Of a stretch of 39,766 nt of DNA, positions 32,079 to 39,766 are shown piece by piece. Position 1 is the first letter of the stretch. The number at the start of each line of letters is the position of its first letter. Under the pieces are notes generated by a model. It ran no database searches, had not been told where the DNA came from, and worked only from the letters and a program-made list of their open reading frames with translations. The DNA is from Saprospiraceae bacterium. Its GTDB lineage: Bacteria; Bacteroidota; Bacteroidia; Chitinophagales; Saprospiraceae. The DNA is taken from assembly GCA_019634045.1 (NCBI GenBank), contig JAHQWA010000375.1, positions 1 through 39,766 of the forward strand. Direction: 5' to 3'. The translations under genes and the position numbers were made by a program.

Positions 32079-34931
32079 ATGACCGATCAAAGTAAAATAA
32101 TCCAGGATATTTCCTTGCTGTATGAGCTATCGCTTTCAGTAGGAAATTCCCTGGATTTTACTGAAAATGCCAAATCTTTCCTTAATACCCTCATGAGTCG
32201 AAAAGGGCTAGCCTTTGCGTCCGTATGGACCCAAAAAGACGAGCACTTTGAATTGACGTATGGAGTACCCCGGTTTAGGGTTGATGAGGAGCAAATAGAT
32301 CAAAACCATCCTATTCCAAAGAAGTTAGAGAAGGCTCCCTTCTTTAGCATCCATGACGATGATCCTTCCTTTGCCAGCTTCATCCAAGAAAAGGATGTAG
32401 AAACTGGGACCTATTGTATTTTCTCATTAGGGGAAGTCGGTTTTCTCAAGTTATTTGCCCTCAATAGAAAGACTCCATTCTCAAGGCTTGAGATGGGGCA
32501 ATTGAACTCGGTCATTACTAAATTCGCCGTTTCACTAAAAGGTTGCTTGGCACATAAGCAGTTGTTTATAGAAACACAAGAAAGGCAAGAGGCGGAAAAA
32601 GCTCTAAAAGCTACGAATGATCGCTTGGCTGATCTGTTTGATAATATGTATGATGCTTTGATCATCCTGGACAACGATGGCATGATTAAAGAGGCTAACA
32701 ATGCCGCCAGGTGCATGTTGGGCTACCCTGAAGAAGAACATCCGGATATTGATATAAAAAGCATTCTCCATCCCGAGGATAAAGAACGGGCATTTGAATA
32801 CTACAAGATGCTCCTCAAAGATGACTTCTACAGTGGATACGAAGGGCGCATCATCCAACGAGACGGAACGATTATCCACATCGAAGTAAATTCGAATGCC
32901 ATTTATGAAAATGGGGAGATGATCGGTTCCCGCAACCTTCTTCGGGACGTCACAGAAAGGATCAACGCCGAAAAGGCGCTCCGCGAAAGCGAGGAGAAGT
33001 ATCGCGGTATTATCGAAAATATGGAGTTAGGTTTGATGGAGGTGGCCTTAGACCAAACTATTATCAGGCCTTATCCCATTTTTTGCGAAATGGTGGGTTA
33101 TACTGCCGAAGAATTGATTGGAAAAAATGCAGAAGAGCTCTTTCTTCCCGAAGAATTTAAAGCAGTCCTGCACGAACAGGAAGCGGAAAGAAGGCAAGGG
33201 AAAGCCGGTGTCTATGAGGTTCAAATCAAAAGGAAAGATGGGCGTAGAATTTGGGTGATAATCAGTGGGGCACCCATCAAAGATAAACAAGACAAGGTAG
33301 TTGGTTCAGTAGGTATTCACTATGATATCACCGCTCGCAAAGAATTGGAGCAGAACCTCTCTAGCGCCAAAGATAGGGCAGAAAAAGCCCAATTGGCGGA
33401 ACGTCAGTTCTTGGCCAATATGAGTCACGAGATTAGAACACCGATGAACGCTGTGATTGGCATGACTCATCTTCTATACGAAACCACTCCCAACGAAACG
33501 CAAAAAGAATACTTAGATTCTCTCCGATTTTCTGCGGATAGTTTAATGGGGATCATCAGCAACATCCTGGACCTATCTAAAATTGGCGCCGGGGAGGTAG
33601 AGTTTGAATATAAGTCGTTCGACCTAGTACAATTATTACTCTCTTTACAACGTACCTTTCAGTTTAAAGTAAGAGAGAAGCCGATCAGTACCGTGGTAGA
33701 TATTGATCCACAGATCAAGAATCTAGTTGTTGGAGATTCCACTCGACTCAACCAGATCTTTACCAACCTCTTAGGAAACGCTAGCAAATTTACTCAGCGT
33801 GGAACCATCGGCATTCGGACCCGACTAGTCACTGAAAGTCCGGAGGAATATGTGATCGAGTTCCAAGTACACGATACAGGAATTGGTATCGCCCAAGAAA
33901 AACAAGAGGCGATCTTTCAGAACTTCAAACAAGCGGACCTAAAGATCACCCGCGAATTTGGTGGTACAGGACTGGGGTTAACCATTGTAAAAGAGTTGGT
34001 GGAGCTTCAGTCAGGTAGCATACGTCTAGAAAGTGAGCTAGGTCGGGGTTCTACCTTCATCGTGACCATGCCTTTTAAAAACTCAGGCGTTGCCATTAGT
34101 GAAAAGGTAGTTTATCCTGAAGGTAGTACAACCGATATCGAATCCGTATTGAAGGATCTCAAGGTGTTGCTAGTGGAAGACAACCTGATGAATCAAAAGC
34201 TGGCTTCCCGAATTCTTCAGAAATGGGGCGCAGTATTTAAGATTGCTGGAGATGGGCTAAAAGCTGTAGAAGCCACCAAAACGGATGAATATGATCTCAT
34301 TCTTATGGATATCCATATGCCAAATATGGACGGTTGTGAAGCTACAATAGCGATCCGCGGAGATAGTGAAAATCCGAACCAAGGAACGCCCATAATTGCC
34401 CTCACAGCCGCCGCCTTGCTAGAGGAAAAAACCAGGGCTATGGACGCGGGGATGAATGACTTTGTCACCAAACCTTTCTCTCCAAGAATCTTGAAAGAAC
34501 AAGTACTAAAGGCGCTTGGGTTTAAGCGACCCATTATCCCCAAACAAGCCAAAGTGACCGACACCCAAATGAAAATCGACTTGAAATATTTGCAAGAGTT
34601 TAGTGGCGGGGATGTTTACTTTATTAGGGATATGCTAGAAACCTTTATGCAGGAAGCTCCTGCTACTTTCGTACGAGTTCAAAACGAATTTACAGTAGAA
34701 AACTGGGAAGGCGTTTACAAAGGAATCCATAAGATAAAGCCCAGCTTTTTAATGCTCGGATTGCAGAAGCAATATGACAAAGCCGCAAAAGCTGAAACTA
34801 GTGTTAGGCTCGATTCTTTTGATGTCAAGGAGCTTAAAGGTATCATAGATCAGCTACAGCAAGATACCCAACTTGCGATCCCCGTCATTCAGAAGACATT
34901 GAATCAAATCACCAAAGCCTCTCTGGAATAA
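32079..34931 (+). CDS. Hybrid histidine kinase paired with the FIST protein (GAF-PAS-PAS-HisKA-HATPase-REC-HPt)
   Basis: 950-residue cytosolic kinase. A GAF-like region (about 5-165) is followed by two PAS domains (about 180-300 and 305-425) and HisKA with His450 in ANMSHEIRTPMNAVIG. The HATPase comes next (NQIFTNLLGNASKFT, DTGIGI, GGTGLGLTI), then a receiver with Asp744 in LILMDIHMPNMDG and an HPt domain with His884 in GIHKIKPSFLMLGL. From its second PAS onward it closely parallels the first kinase of the cluster, so the two are paralogues. The sensor upstream is FIST instead of H-NOX. Its gene lies 11 bases after the FIST stop. It converges on the aspartyl protease gene with a 14-base gap. 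Confidence 0.94.
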   Translation: MTDQSKIIQDISLLYELSLSVGNSLDFTENAKSFLNTLMSRKGLAFASVWTQKDEHFELTYGVPRFRVDEEQIDQNHPIPKKLEKAPFFSIHDDDPSFASFIQEKDVETGTYCIFSLGEVGFLKLFALNRKTPFSRLEMGQLNSVITKFAVSLKGCLAHKQLFIETQERQEAEKALKATNDRLADLFDNMYDALIILDNDGMIKEANNAARCMLGYPEEEHPDIDIKSILHPEDKERAFEYYKMLLKDDFYSGYEGRIIQRDGTIIHIEVNSNAIYENGEMIGSRNLLRDVTERINAEKALRESEEKYRGIIENMELGLMEVALDQTIIRPYPIFCEMVGYTAEELIGKNAEELFLPEEFKAVLHEQEAERRQGKAGVYEVQIKRKDGRRIWVIISGAPIKDKQDKVVGSVGIHYDITARKELEQNLSSAKDRAEKAQLAERQFLANMSHEIRTPMNAVIGMTHLLYETTPNETQKEYLDSLRFSADSLMGIISNILDLSKIGAGEVEFEYKSFDLVQLLLSLQRTFQFKVREKPISTVVDIDPQIKNLVVGDSTRLNQIFTNLLGNASKFTQRGTIGIRTRLVTESPEEYVIEFQVHDTGIGIAQEKQEAIFQNFKQADLKITREFGGTGLGLTIVKELVELQSGSIRLESELGRGSTFIVTMPFKNSGVAISEKVVYPEGSTTDIESVLKDLKVLLVEDNLMNQKLASRILQKWGAVFKIAGDGLKAVEATKTDEYDLILMDIHMPNMDGCEATIAIRGDSENPNQGTPIIALTAAALLEEKTRAMDAGMNDFVTKPFSPRILKEQVLKALGFKRPIIPKQAKVTDTQMKIDLKYLQEFSGGDVYFIRDMLETFMQEAPATFVRVQNEFTVENWEGVYKGIHKIKPSFLMLGLQKQYDKAAKAETSVRLDSFDVKELKGIIDQLQQDTQLAIPVIQKTLNQITKASLE

Positions 34932-34945
34932 ACTACCTTCAATTA

Positions 34946-36163
34946 TTAGTACTTAATGGTTTTGACCGTTATGGCCTTTTCTTCTCCTCTACTAAGGAAG
35001 ACCAGCTCTGTTTGCTCAGTTGCTTCCCAATTGTACCCCTCGAGGTACAGTTGACAGTGCTTTATCGCCTCCATATCGCGAAGATTTAACTCATTTATTT
35101 GTAGAATGGTATCTCCCAAACGCAAGCCTTTTTTTTCCGCTTCACTCCCTGATTGTAGTGCTGTAACGATATAGGCCTCCCCTGCATAGCGGGGCAAGAA
35201 CCCAATACTGCCTTTCATAGCCGTAGCCTTTTGGCTTTTTTCTTTCGGCTGGAAATAGAATTTTTTCCTTTGGTAATCCAGCGTAACTTTCCCGTATTTC
35301 ATAAGACCGGTGCCAATTCTAGAACGGGACCGTTTGCTGATGTCTGTATAAAAACCTTCCAAAGCAGCATCCCCTAGCTGAAGACTTTCTATATAGGTCG
35401 TAAAGGCAGCCATGGGTTTCGGAATAACGCCAGAAGCACCTAGGGAAGTGACCCCAAAAAAGGTCTCAATAGGATGTTCCTTGAATTTCGATTTGCGTCT
35501 ATATTGCTCAATGGTTTGCGTTTTAAAACTAAACACATCATCCGATCCAGAATCAAAAACAACCCACTGCTTACCAAAAGGCTCCACGTTTACCTGGATA
35601 TATGGCAAAGATGTTTTCCGATCAATTTTCACAGGAATTCCTCCTTCCTTTGGAAGCTTCAGTTTAAGGGGGTTATCCGATAGTTTTAGCTTTTTATTCG
35701 GAAGATCCAGTTCTAGGATCAAGTCCTTCAGAAAATCTCTTCCAATTATTCCATCCGCCCTTAAACAATCATAGGGATAGCCAGTATAATCACTTACCGT
35801 AGCGTTATAGTTGCTAAATTCCAAAGCACCCAAGCGAAGCGAAGGCACCTTGACATAGGGTACCCTTTTGCTCAACTTATTAACCCCAACTACTTTTGCA
35901 ACCGCAATTTGTTCAAACGAAAATAGCTCCTGGATCGTAGTAGAAATAGAAAGTGAGCCCCCCGTATCTAGGATAAACCGGAAGGTCTTACCCTCAATTT
36001 GTACAGGAACAAAAAGTAGCCCTCGGGCCCATTCAAATTCGATTTCTTCCAAGAAATCTTGCTGTTTTAAACTGCCAGTTTTTTGGCAATAGATGCTCCT
36101 GGTGAGTAATAAGAAGCCGATCAAAAGGATTGTCACTTTGGAGTAGAGAGAGGACATTTTCAT
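34946..36163 (-). CDS. Retropepsin-like aspartyl protease with PDZ domain
   Basis: 405-residue exported protein: a signal peptide (ILLIGFLLLTRSIYC) ends near residue 26. Two aspartyl protease half-sites follow, Asp66 in FILDTGGSLS and Asp204 in VVFDSGSDDVF, each with the DTG/DSG core. GIIGRDFLKDL at about 138 fits the second conserved stretch of the first half. A PDZ domain lies at about 315-395 (AYIVTALQSGSEAEKKGLRL, then GDTILQINELNL). Such clan AA proteases with PDZ are common in Bacteroidota and act in the periplasm or outside; the substrate is unknown. A Cys at 26 could give a lipoprotein, but the preceding residues are not a good lipobox. It is separate from the DinB-cupin gene by 83 bases. 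Confidence 0.87.
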   Translation of the reverse strand: MKMSSLYSKVTILLIGFLLLTRSIYCQKTGSLKQQDFLEEIEFEWARGLLFVPVQIEGKTFRFILDTGGSLSISTTIQELFSFEQIAVAKVVGVNKLSKRVPYVKVPSLRLGALEFSNYNATVSDYTGYPYDCLRADGIIGRDFLKDLILELDLPNKKLKLSDNPLKLKLPKEGGIPVKIDRKTSLPYIQVNVEPFGKQWVVFDSGSDDVFSFKTQTIEQYRRKSKFKEHPIETFFGVTSLGASGVIPKPMAAFTTYIESLQLGDAALEGFYTDISKRSRSRIGTGLMKYGKVTLDYQRKKFYFQPKEKSQKATAMKGSIGFLPRYAGEAYIVTALQSGSEAEKKGLRLGDTILQINELNLRDMEAIKHCQLYLEGYNWEATEQTELVFLSRGEEKAITVKTIKY

Positions 36164-36246
36164 TGTTTTAGTTTTACTAGCTTTCGCAATATAATAGCTT
36201 ATCCTCTCTCTGAAAAGAAAATGCCAGGGGATCCGATCAATGAGAA

Positions 36247-37083
36247 CTACTCCCCTCCTTTAGGCCCATAAAAAACTACCCAGGTCTTGAAATCAGGAGT
36301 AAAGTCAACGAAACGATGTTCTTGCCCAGCCGGCACAAATAGGACATCATGCGGCCCAAAGGCATAACGTTCCTCTTCTCGCACGAAGGTACCAGTACCA
36401 CTAATAATCACATACAACTCATCCTTCTCATGTGGACTTTGCTTATCTACGCCATCAGGGATGTATAGCTCTACCTCTAAAGTCCCTCTCCTAAGCAAGG
36501 TGACAAATTCATTTGGGGCTATTTCCCGAAGACGCTCCTGTGCAGTGTTTAGTGGTAGGTGGTACGGGATACTTGCCGTCGCTGCCGCTACTTCAGTCCG
36601 AATTTGCCGCAGATGGTGCTCCAAATGGTCTACATAATCCGCAAGTAGCCACTCCAAAGTATACACGGAGGTTTCATATTGAACAGGTAGGGCTAAGGAT
36701 TCCGGAGATTGCCTTTCCATAATACCAACGATCTGACGATTTAAAGCGCCCCAAAGGTTCAGTAGCTCTGCGGTAGCTTGTTGTTGGTACTGACTAAGCG
36801 CAACGTTTTGACCTTGATCGTACTTTTGCACGATATAAGGGCCAGGTTCAAACTGAGCTTCTATGAATCGCTTCATGTTGTAGGTTGCGGAATCAATCAG
36901 ATGTCCAAGGATTTCCTTCTTTGACCAACGCGCTGGACTGGATTTGTGGGAGGCACTTTCTTCGCTCATCAAATTAAAGAGATGTGGGATCTCCTCGAGG
37001 GCCGCCTGCATGCGAGTGATTTGGTTTTTCATACCTTCGTATAGATTAGTTGTTACACTTGCATAAGGTTCGGAGCTAGGCAA
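36247..37083 (-). CDS. DinB-family and cupin fusion protein
   Basis: 278-residue protein with two domains. Residues 20-165 form a DinB-like four-helix bundle with the three metal-ligand His positions His61 (ILGHLIDSA), His153 and His157 (DYVDHLEHHLRQ). Residues 185-278 form a cupin: DELYVIISGTGTF with His218 and Glu222, and VPAGQEHRFVDF with His256. DinB-like proteins include thiol-dependent transferases and cupins include dioxygenases and isomerases; no substrate can be read. A start at Met18 (37032) is possible. It follows tmk by 39 bases on the same strand and may be co-transcribed. The fusion is unusual compared with the stand-alone members of either family. Confidence 0.82.
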   Translation of the reverse strand: MPSSEPYASVTTNLYEGMKNQITRMQAALEEIPHLFNLMSEESASHKSSPARWSKKEILGHLIDSATYNMKRFIEAQFEPGPYIVQKYDQGQNVALSQYQQQATAELLNLWGALNRQIVGIMERQSPESLALPVQYETSVYTLEWLLADYVDHLEHHLRQIRTEVAAATASIPYHLPLNTAQERLREIAPNEFVTLLRRGTLEVELYIPDGVDKQSPHEKDELYVIISGTGTFVREEERYAFGPHDVLFVPAGQEHRFVDFTPDFKTWVVFYGPKGGE

Positions 37084-37122
37084 AAGTTCCCCAAACGAAG
37101 GTCTTGTGTCACTTATTCTCAG

Positions 37123-37758
37123 CTACTCAGCCGTCATGCAATTCAAGCTAATTTCGTAAAGATCATTCGCCACTTCTTCCATAGAACGATTTCCATCCAC
37201 GAACACAATCTTTTCTTCTTCTTTCAACAGTTCAAAGGCCTCCTGGTAGGTAGCATAAACCTTCTTGATGTTCTCTAGGGTTTCGTAGATTTCTATGTCT
37301 GCTCGATTAGCATGCACGCGCTCAAATCCAACTTCTGGTGGGATATCTATGAAAATATTGAGATCAGGGCGTAGCAATTCCGCACTCAGTGCATTCGACT
37401 GAATCACCCATTCTAAAGGCATATGCGCTCCATGATAAGCATAAGAAGAAAAATAATATCGGTCTGTAATTACGGTAATACCCTCTTCTAACTTCTTCAA
37501 CACACCATTCACAGGATTCTGCAAATGGTCTAACCGATCCGCAACAAACAATGCCGCTATCGTCTTGTCATCTCCAATAATGCGGGTGGAAAACATTTGT
37601 CGAATCAAAGACCCAATGGGTCCATTAGTAGGCTCAAAAGTAGGGTATATCTTATGTCCTTCTGCTTTCAGACGAGAACAGAGTGTGCTGACTTGTGTGC
37701 TCTTTCCAGAGCCATCAATACCTTCGACGGCAATGAATTTTCCTCTTTTAGTTTGCAT
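37123..37758 (-). CDS. tmk: Thymidylate kinase
   Basis: 211-residue dTMP kinase that makes dTDP for DNA synthesis. The P-loop GIDGSGKST is at residues 13-21 (FIAVEGIDGSGKSTQV), followed by the DR motif DRYYFSSYAYHGA and the LID-region residues. RADR-type and the C-terminal YEISLNCMTAE fit a normal-length enzyme. It lies 27 bases after the STAS-like gene and 39 before the DinB-cupin gene, so these three are probably one transcript. Function is certain. Confidence 0.97.
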   Translation of the reverse strand: MQTKRGKFIAVEGIDGSGKSTQVSTLCSRLKAEGHKIYPTFEPTNGPIGSLIRQMFSTRIIGDDKTIAALFVADRLDHLQNPVNGVLKKLEEGITVITDRYYFSSYAYHGAHMPLEWVIQSNALSAELLRPDLNIFIDIPPEVGFERVHANRADIEIYETLENIKKVYATYQEAFELLKEEEKIVFVDGNRSMEEVANDLYEISLNCMTAE

Positions 37759-37785
37759 GGCTTTTGCTTAGGCCAGCAAAGGTAA

Positions 37786-38214
37786 TCATACTTGGTGGGA
37801 TTCTGAAGGAAGCTTAGGAATGGCTGCCCCTTGTAACCAACAAAGCGCTCTTTCTCGATCTTGGAAGAAGCGTAAACAAAGGCCTCTATTACTAGCTACA
37901 TTCTCCGCAAAGACATTGTGTTCAAACCCTTTCTGTCTTTCGTCCAAAAAGGCAATACGAACTTTAATCGCATCCTTCCCCAACTTTTCTTGAATATATT
38001 TGATAGCGTTGTAACTATCCAGGACGGACAGTCTCTTGCTGGTTTTTCCTTCAATTAGGACATCCCAAATATTGTTTTCCTTTAGGGTCGCGTACATCTT
38101 GTTGAAACGTCTAATCGTATGCTCGTAACTTTGCTCGCCAAAACATTCAAAACAGATCAGCTTGGGCATGAGCTTAATCGTCACCAAAGGATCTTCTGGT
38201 GTAATAGTTGCCAT
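37786..38214 (-). CDS. STAS/SpoIIAA-like protein of unknown function
   Basis: 142-residue cytosolic protein. The pattern DVLIEGKTSKRLSVLDSYN, then YIQEKLGKDAIKVRIAFLDER, EHNVFAENVASNRGLCLRFF and a final RERALCWLQG resembles SpoIIAA-like STAS proteins, in which a short loop before a helix can be phosphorylated. The family assignment is by pattern only and no function is known. A -7-like box (TATATTTG, plus 38310-38317) lies about 96 bases upstream of the ATG, and a terminator for the upstream gene lies just beyond it. The gene is likely first of a transcript with tmk and the DinB-cupin gene. Confidence 0.6.
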   Translation of the reverse strand: MATITPEDPLVTIKLMPKLICFECFGEQSYEHTIRRFNKMYATLKENNIWDVLIEGKTSKRLSVLDSYNAIKYIQEKLGKDAIKVRIAFLDERQKGFEHNVFAENVASNRGLCLRFFQDRERALCWLQGAAIPKLPSESHQV

Positions 38215-38309
38215 GTGTTGTTCACTGTGGGTGTTATATAGTGTTTGTCCTCCTCTTGGAGACCTTTATGATAATATATTTTTTCATATATGATCTTCCG
38301 TGAGAATGA

Positions 38310-38317
38310 CAAATATA
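38310..38317 (-). promoter_or_regulatory. Candidate -7 box for the STAS-like/tmk transcript
   Basis: The plus strand reads CAAATATA, i.e. TATATTTG on the minus strand, which matches TAnnTTTG. It lies about 96 bases upstream of the STAS-like ATG. The -33 element expected about 20 bases further is not clear. Confidence 0.4.
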
Positions 38318-38350
38318 TAAAAAGGCCAAGACTCTGATAGCAGAGCTGGC
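38316..38350 (-). terminator. Intrinsic terminator after the DUF1572 gene
   Basis: Read on the minus strand, GCCA (plus 38347-38350) and CTCTG (plus 38341-38345) pair with CAGAG (plus 38332-38336) and TGGC (plus 38325-38328). The loop is four bases, and a T-run (A-run on the plus strand, 38318-38323) follows. It starts about 11 bases after the DUF1572 stop codon and overlaps the candidate promoter of the next gene. Confidence 0.75.
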
Positions 38351-38361
38351 ATTTCCCAATA

Positions 38362-38934
38362 CTATTTTTTGTCCTCCTTTAAGAATTCATCGGTAAAGTG
38401 AGCTTGCCGCTTGGGTTGGGCAAATTTGCTTTCATTGTAGGCTTTCGACTCACCCTTGGGAATAGATAGACTCTTCCAGTCTTCCCCTTTGAGCATTCGA
38501 CCGATATACACAATCTGCCCAATGTGGTAGGAATAATGCGCTAATTGCCGATTGAGAGCCTCTACAATGGTATGTCCCATGTTTCGGATATAAATGGTTT
38601 TGCCAAAATTATCAGCATTTACACTTTCCAGAGCTCCGAATAAGCAGGACCAACCTTCTTCCCATTTTGCTACCATTTCGGCGCGCGATGTAATGTCTGC
38701 TACAAACTCCCCTTCTCGGTTGCGCCATTCCTTTTCCCCATCCTCTTCCAGAAAATTAGTCCAACGCGATAACATATTCCCCCAAAGGTGTTTTACGATC
38801 ACGGCTATGCTGTTGCTTTCTGGGTTGAACTGCCAAAACAATTCTTCGTCAGATAACTGGGCAAAAGAGCGATCTCCAAGCAGTTTATAATACTCAAACT
38901 GCTTTCTGATACTTTTCAGATAATTATCTTCCAT
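38362..38934 (-). CDS. DUF1572 (DinB-superfamily) protein
   Basis: 190-residue protein of the DUF1572 branch of the DinB-like four-helix superfamily. Typical segments are NPESNSIAVIVKHLWGNMLSR, read in two parts, with the first ligand His in VKHLWGN. A C-terminal pair lies in LAHYSYHIGQIVYIGRML. This branch probably binds a metal ion and may act in thiol chemistry; the substrate is unknown. The start codon follows the VOC stop codon after one base, so the two genes are one operon. A terminator follows at once. Confidence 0.85.
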   Translation of the reverse strand: MEDNYLKSIRKQFEYYKLLGDRSFAQLSDEELFWQFNPESNSIAVIVKHLWGNMLSRWTNFLEEDGEKEWRNREGEFVADITSRAEMVAKWEEGWSCLFGALESVNADNFGKTIYIRNMGHTIVEALNRQLAHYSYHIGQIVYIGRMLKGEDWKSLSIPKGESKAYNESKFAQPKRQAHFTDEFLKEDKK

Positions 38935-38935
38935 C

Positions 38936-39628
38936 TTAGCTAATTGTAAGTTTTCCTGATTCGTAATTTATTTTCCAAGCTTGGCTCCCTTCCGTCCATT
39001 CCGCCTCGAAGGCACTGGCATAAATGGGTTCATCAGTGGGGAACCAATTCTTCTTCTGATAGTTTACCACGATGAATAATCCATCCTCTCGGCCAATAGC
39101 ACAAAAACGGTCAAAACTCCCATCATAAATAGGCGTTTGTATAGCTCCATATAACTGTTGATAGATCTGTTCAATATCATCCGTCCCAATACCTACTTCA
39201 CTGACGCAGGTACATTGACTACTATCAAAGGTGGGAGGTCCAGGAATAGCAAGATTGCGCCGCGCAATGAACTCTACAATATTCCCATCAGGATCATGGA
39301 AATAGATCGCCTCTGCATTCCAACTACTAAAATCTGCTATTTCCTTCCCAGCAAAGGGCAGGATAAGAAGTCGTTCTTTCAACCAGGACAAGGCTACTGC
39401 TGTACGATATGAGGGGATATTAATGGCAAAATGAGTTGGCGCTGGACGATCTGACTCCTTGAACTGCAAACGAGTTTTTCCGATTTGAACAGAAAAACTC
39501 GTTTGACTTGTTTGTACCAGCGGAAATGATAGGGTTTTAGAATAAAATTCTTCTTGTGCTAATAGGCAGTCGGTATACAATGTAAAAAGGGAAAAACTCA
39601 TATTGCTATTATTGGATTTTTCCAGCAA
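38936..39628 (-). CDS. VOC-family (glyoxalase/bleomycin resistance-like) protein
   Basis: 230-residue protein with two VOC-type halves. The first half runs FTLYTDCLLAQEEFYSKTL, then RPAPTHFAINIPS with a putative metal ligand His, and EAIYFHDPDGNIVEFIARR with the ligand Glu near its end. The second half (about 130-215) is more divergent (VSEVGIGTDDIEQIYQQLYG, IGREDGLFIVVNY). VOC enzymes include glyoxalases, dioxygenases and resistance proteins; the reaction here is unknown. A start at Met10 (39601, MSFSLFTLY) is also possible. It leads a two-gene operon with the DUF1572 gene, behind a good -7 box at 39683-39690. Confidence 0.8.
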   Translation of the reverse strand: MLEKSNNSNMSFSLFTLYTDCLLAQEEFYSKTLSFPLVQTSQTSFSVQIGKTRLQFKESDRPAPTHFAINIPSYRTAVALSWLKERLLILPFAGKEIADFSSWNAEAIYFHDPDGNIVEFIARRNLAIPGPPTFDSSQCTCVSEVGIGTDDIEQIYQQLYGAIQTPIYDGSFDRFCAIGREDGLFIVVNYQKKNWFPTDEPIYASAFEAEWTEGSQAWKINYESGKLTIS

Positions 39629-39682
39629 AAAGTCAAGTGAGTTTACATCCTTCTATACGTATCGTACCATACTACCATGGAA

Positions 39683-39696
39683 CAAAAATAACTTTG
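39683..39696. promoter_or_regulatory. Overlapping divergent -7 boxes
   Basis: CAAAAATA (39683-39690) is TATTTTTG on the minus strand, suited to the VOC operon, with a likely start near 39676. TAACTTTG (39689-39696) is a perfect plus-strand TAnnTTTG box and shares two bases with it; it would drive a gene beyond the window edge. The -33 elements are weak on both sides. Confidence 0.4.
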
Positions 39697-39766
39697 CATC
39701 TTGAGCTTGTCTTTTGGCAAAGGACTTCGTTTCTCATCGGTCAGGTAGCTATGGCTATCTTCCCTC

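Noticed and set aside
1..39766. CRISPR arrays, tRNA genes, insertion sequences, phage genes
   Set aside because: I looked for regularly spaced repeats, tRNA-like T-loops, transposase motifs and terminal inverted repeats and found none that hold up. Small tRNAs could still be missed by eye.

Overview
The window looks like chromosomal DNA of a member of the Bacteroidota. Supporting signs are the families present (DUF4292 lipoprotein, EnvC-like M23 protein, GEVED- and Kazal-like secreted protein, DUF1572, LytTR regulator), A-rich regions ahead of start codons instead of strong Shine-Dalgarno boxes, and several TAnnTTTG-type -7 boxes. The combination suggests a Saprospiraceae/Lewinella-like organism, but that rank is inference. 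No tRNA, rRNA, CRISPR array, transposase or phage gene was seen.

Layout. (1) 1-4308, minus strand: a tight operon (TPR protein, DUF4292 lipoprotein, EnvC-like amidase activator, HflX cut by the window edge), preceded by pyruvate kinase (4436-5887, minus). (2) 6360-10638, plus strand: acpP, fabF, rnc and a SWIM zinc-finger protein; the acpP and rnc upstream regions are long and contain inverted repeats. (3) 10649-25604: a surface polysaccharide locus. A Wzz-like chain-length protein (minus) diverges from a plus-strand run of an asparagine-synthase-like enzyme, a hexapeptide acyltransferase, a Wzx-like flippase, a capsule-type glycosyltransferase, a Wzy-like polymerase and a small secreted GEVED protein with a cysteine-free Kazal-like segment. 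These are followed by a complete CMP-pseudaminic acid pathway: pseB, pseC, pseF, a pseG-pseH fusion and pseI. (4) 26064-34931, plus strand: a six-gene signalling cluster of H-NOX, hybrid kinase, LytTR response regulator, NtrC-type sigma-54 activator, FIST-domain protein (NosP-like candidate) and a second hybrid kinase. (5) 34946-39628, minus strand: housekeeping and small-enzyme genes: a PDZ aspartyl protease, a DinB-cupin fusion, tmk, a STAS-like protein, a DUF1572 protein and a VOC protein.

How they may work together. The pse genes make the activated nonulosonic acid, and the neighbouring Wzx/Wzy/Wzz-type proteins would assemble and export a glycan containing it. The downstream cluster looks like a nitric-oxide-responsive phosphorelay: two unrelated candidate gas sensors each precede a paralogous hybrid kinase, with two output regulators between them. 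A recurring TACC-plus-A-tract motif spaced exactly 21 bp apart occurs in three intergenic regions of the polysaccharide locus and is a candidate shared operator. The leader ahead of the H-NOX gene can form several hairpins, including two mutually exclusive ones next to the start codon.
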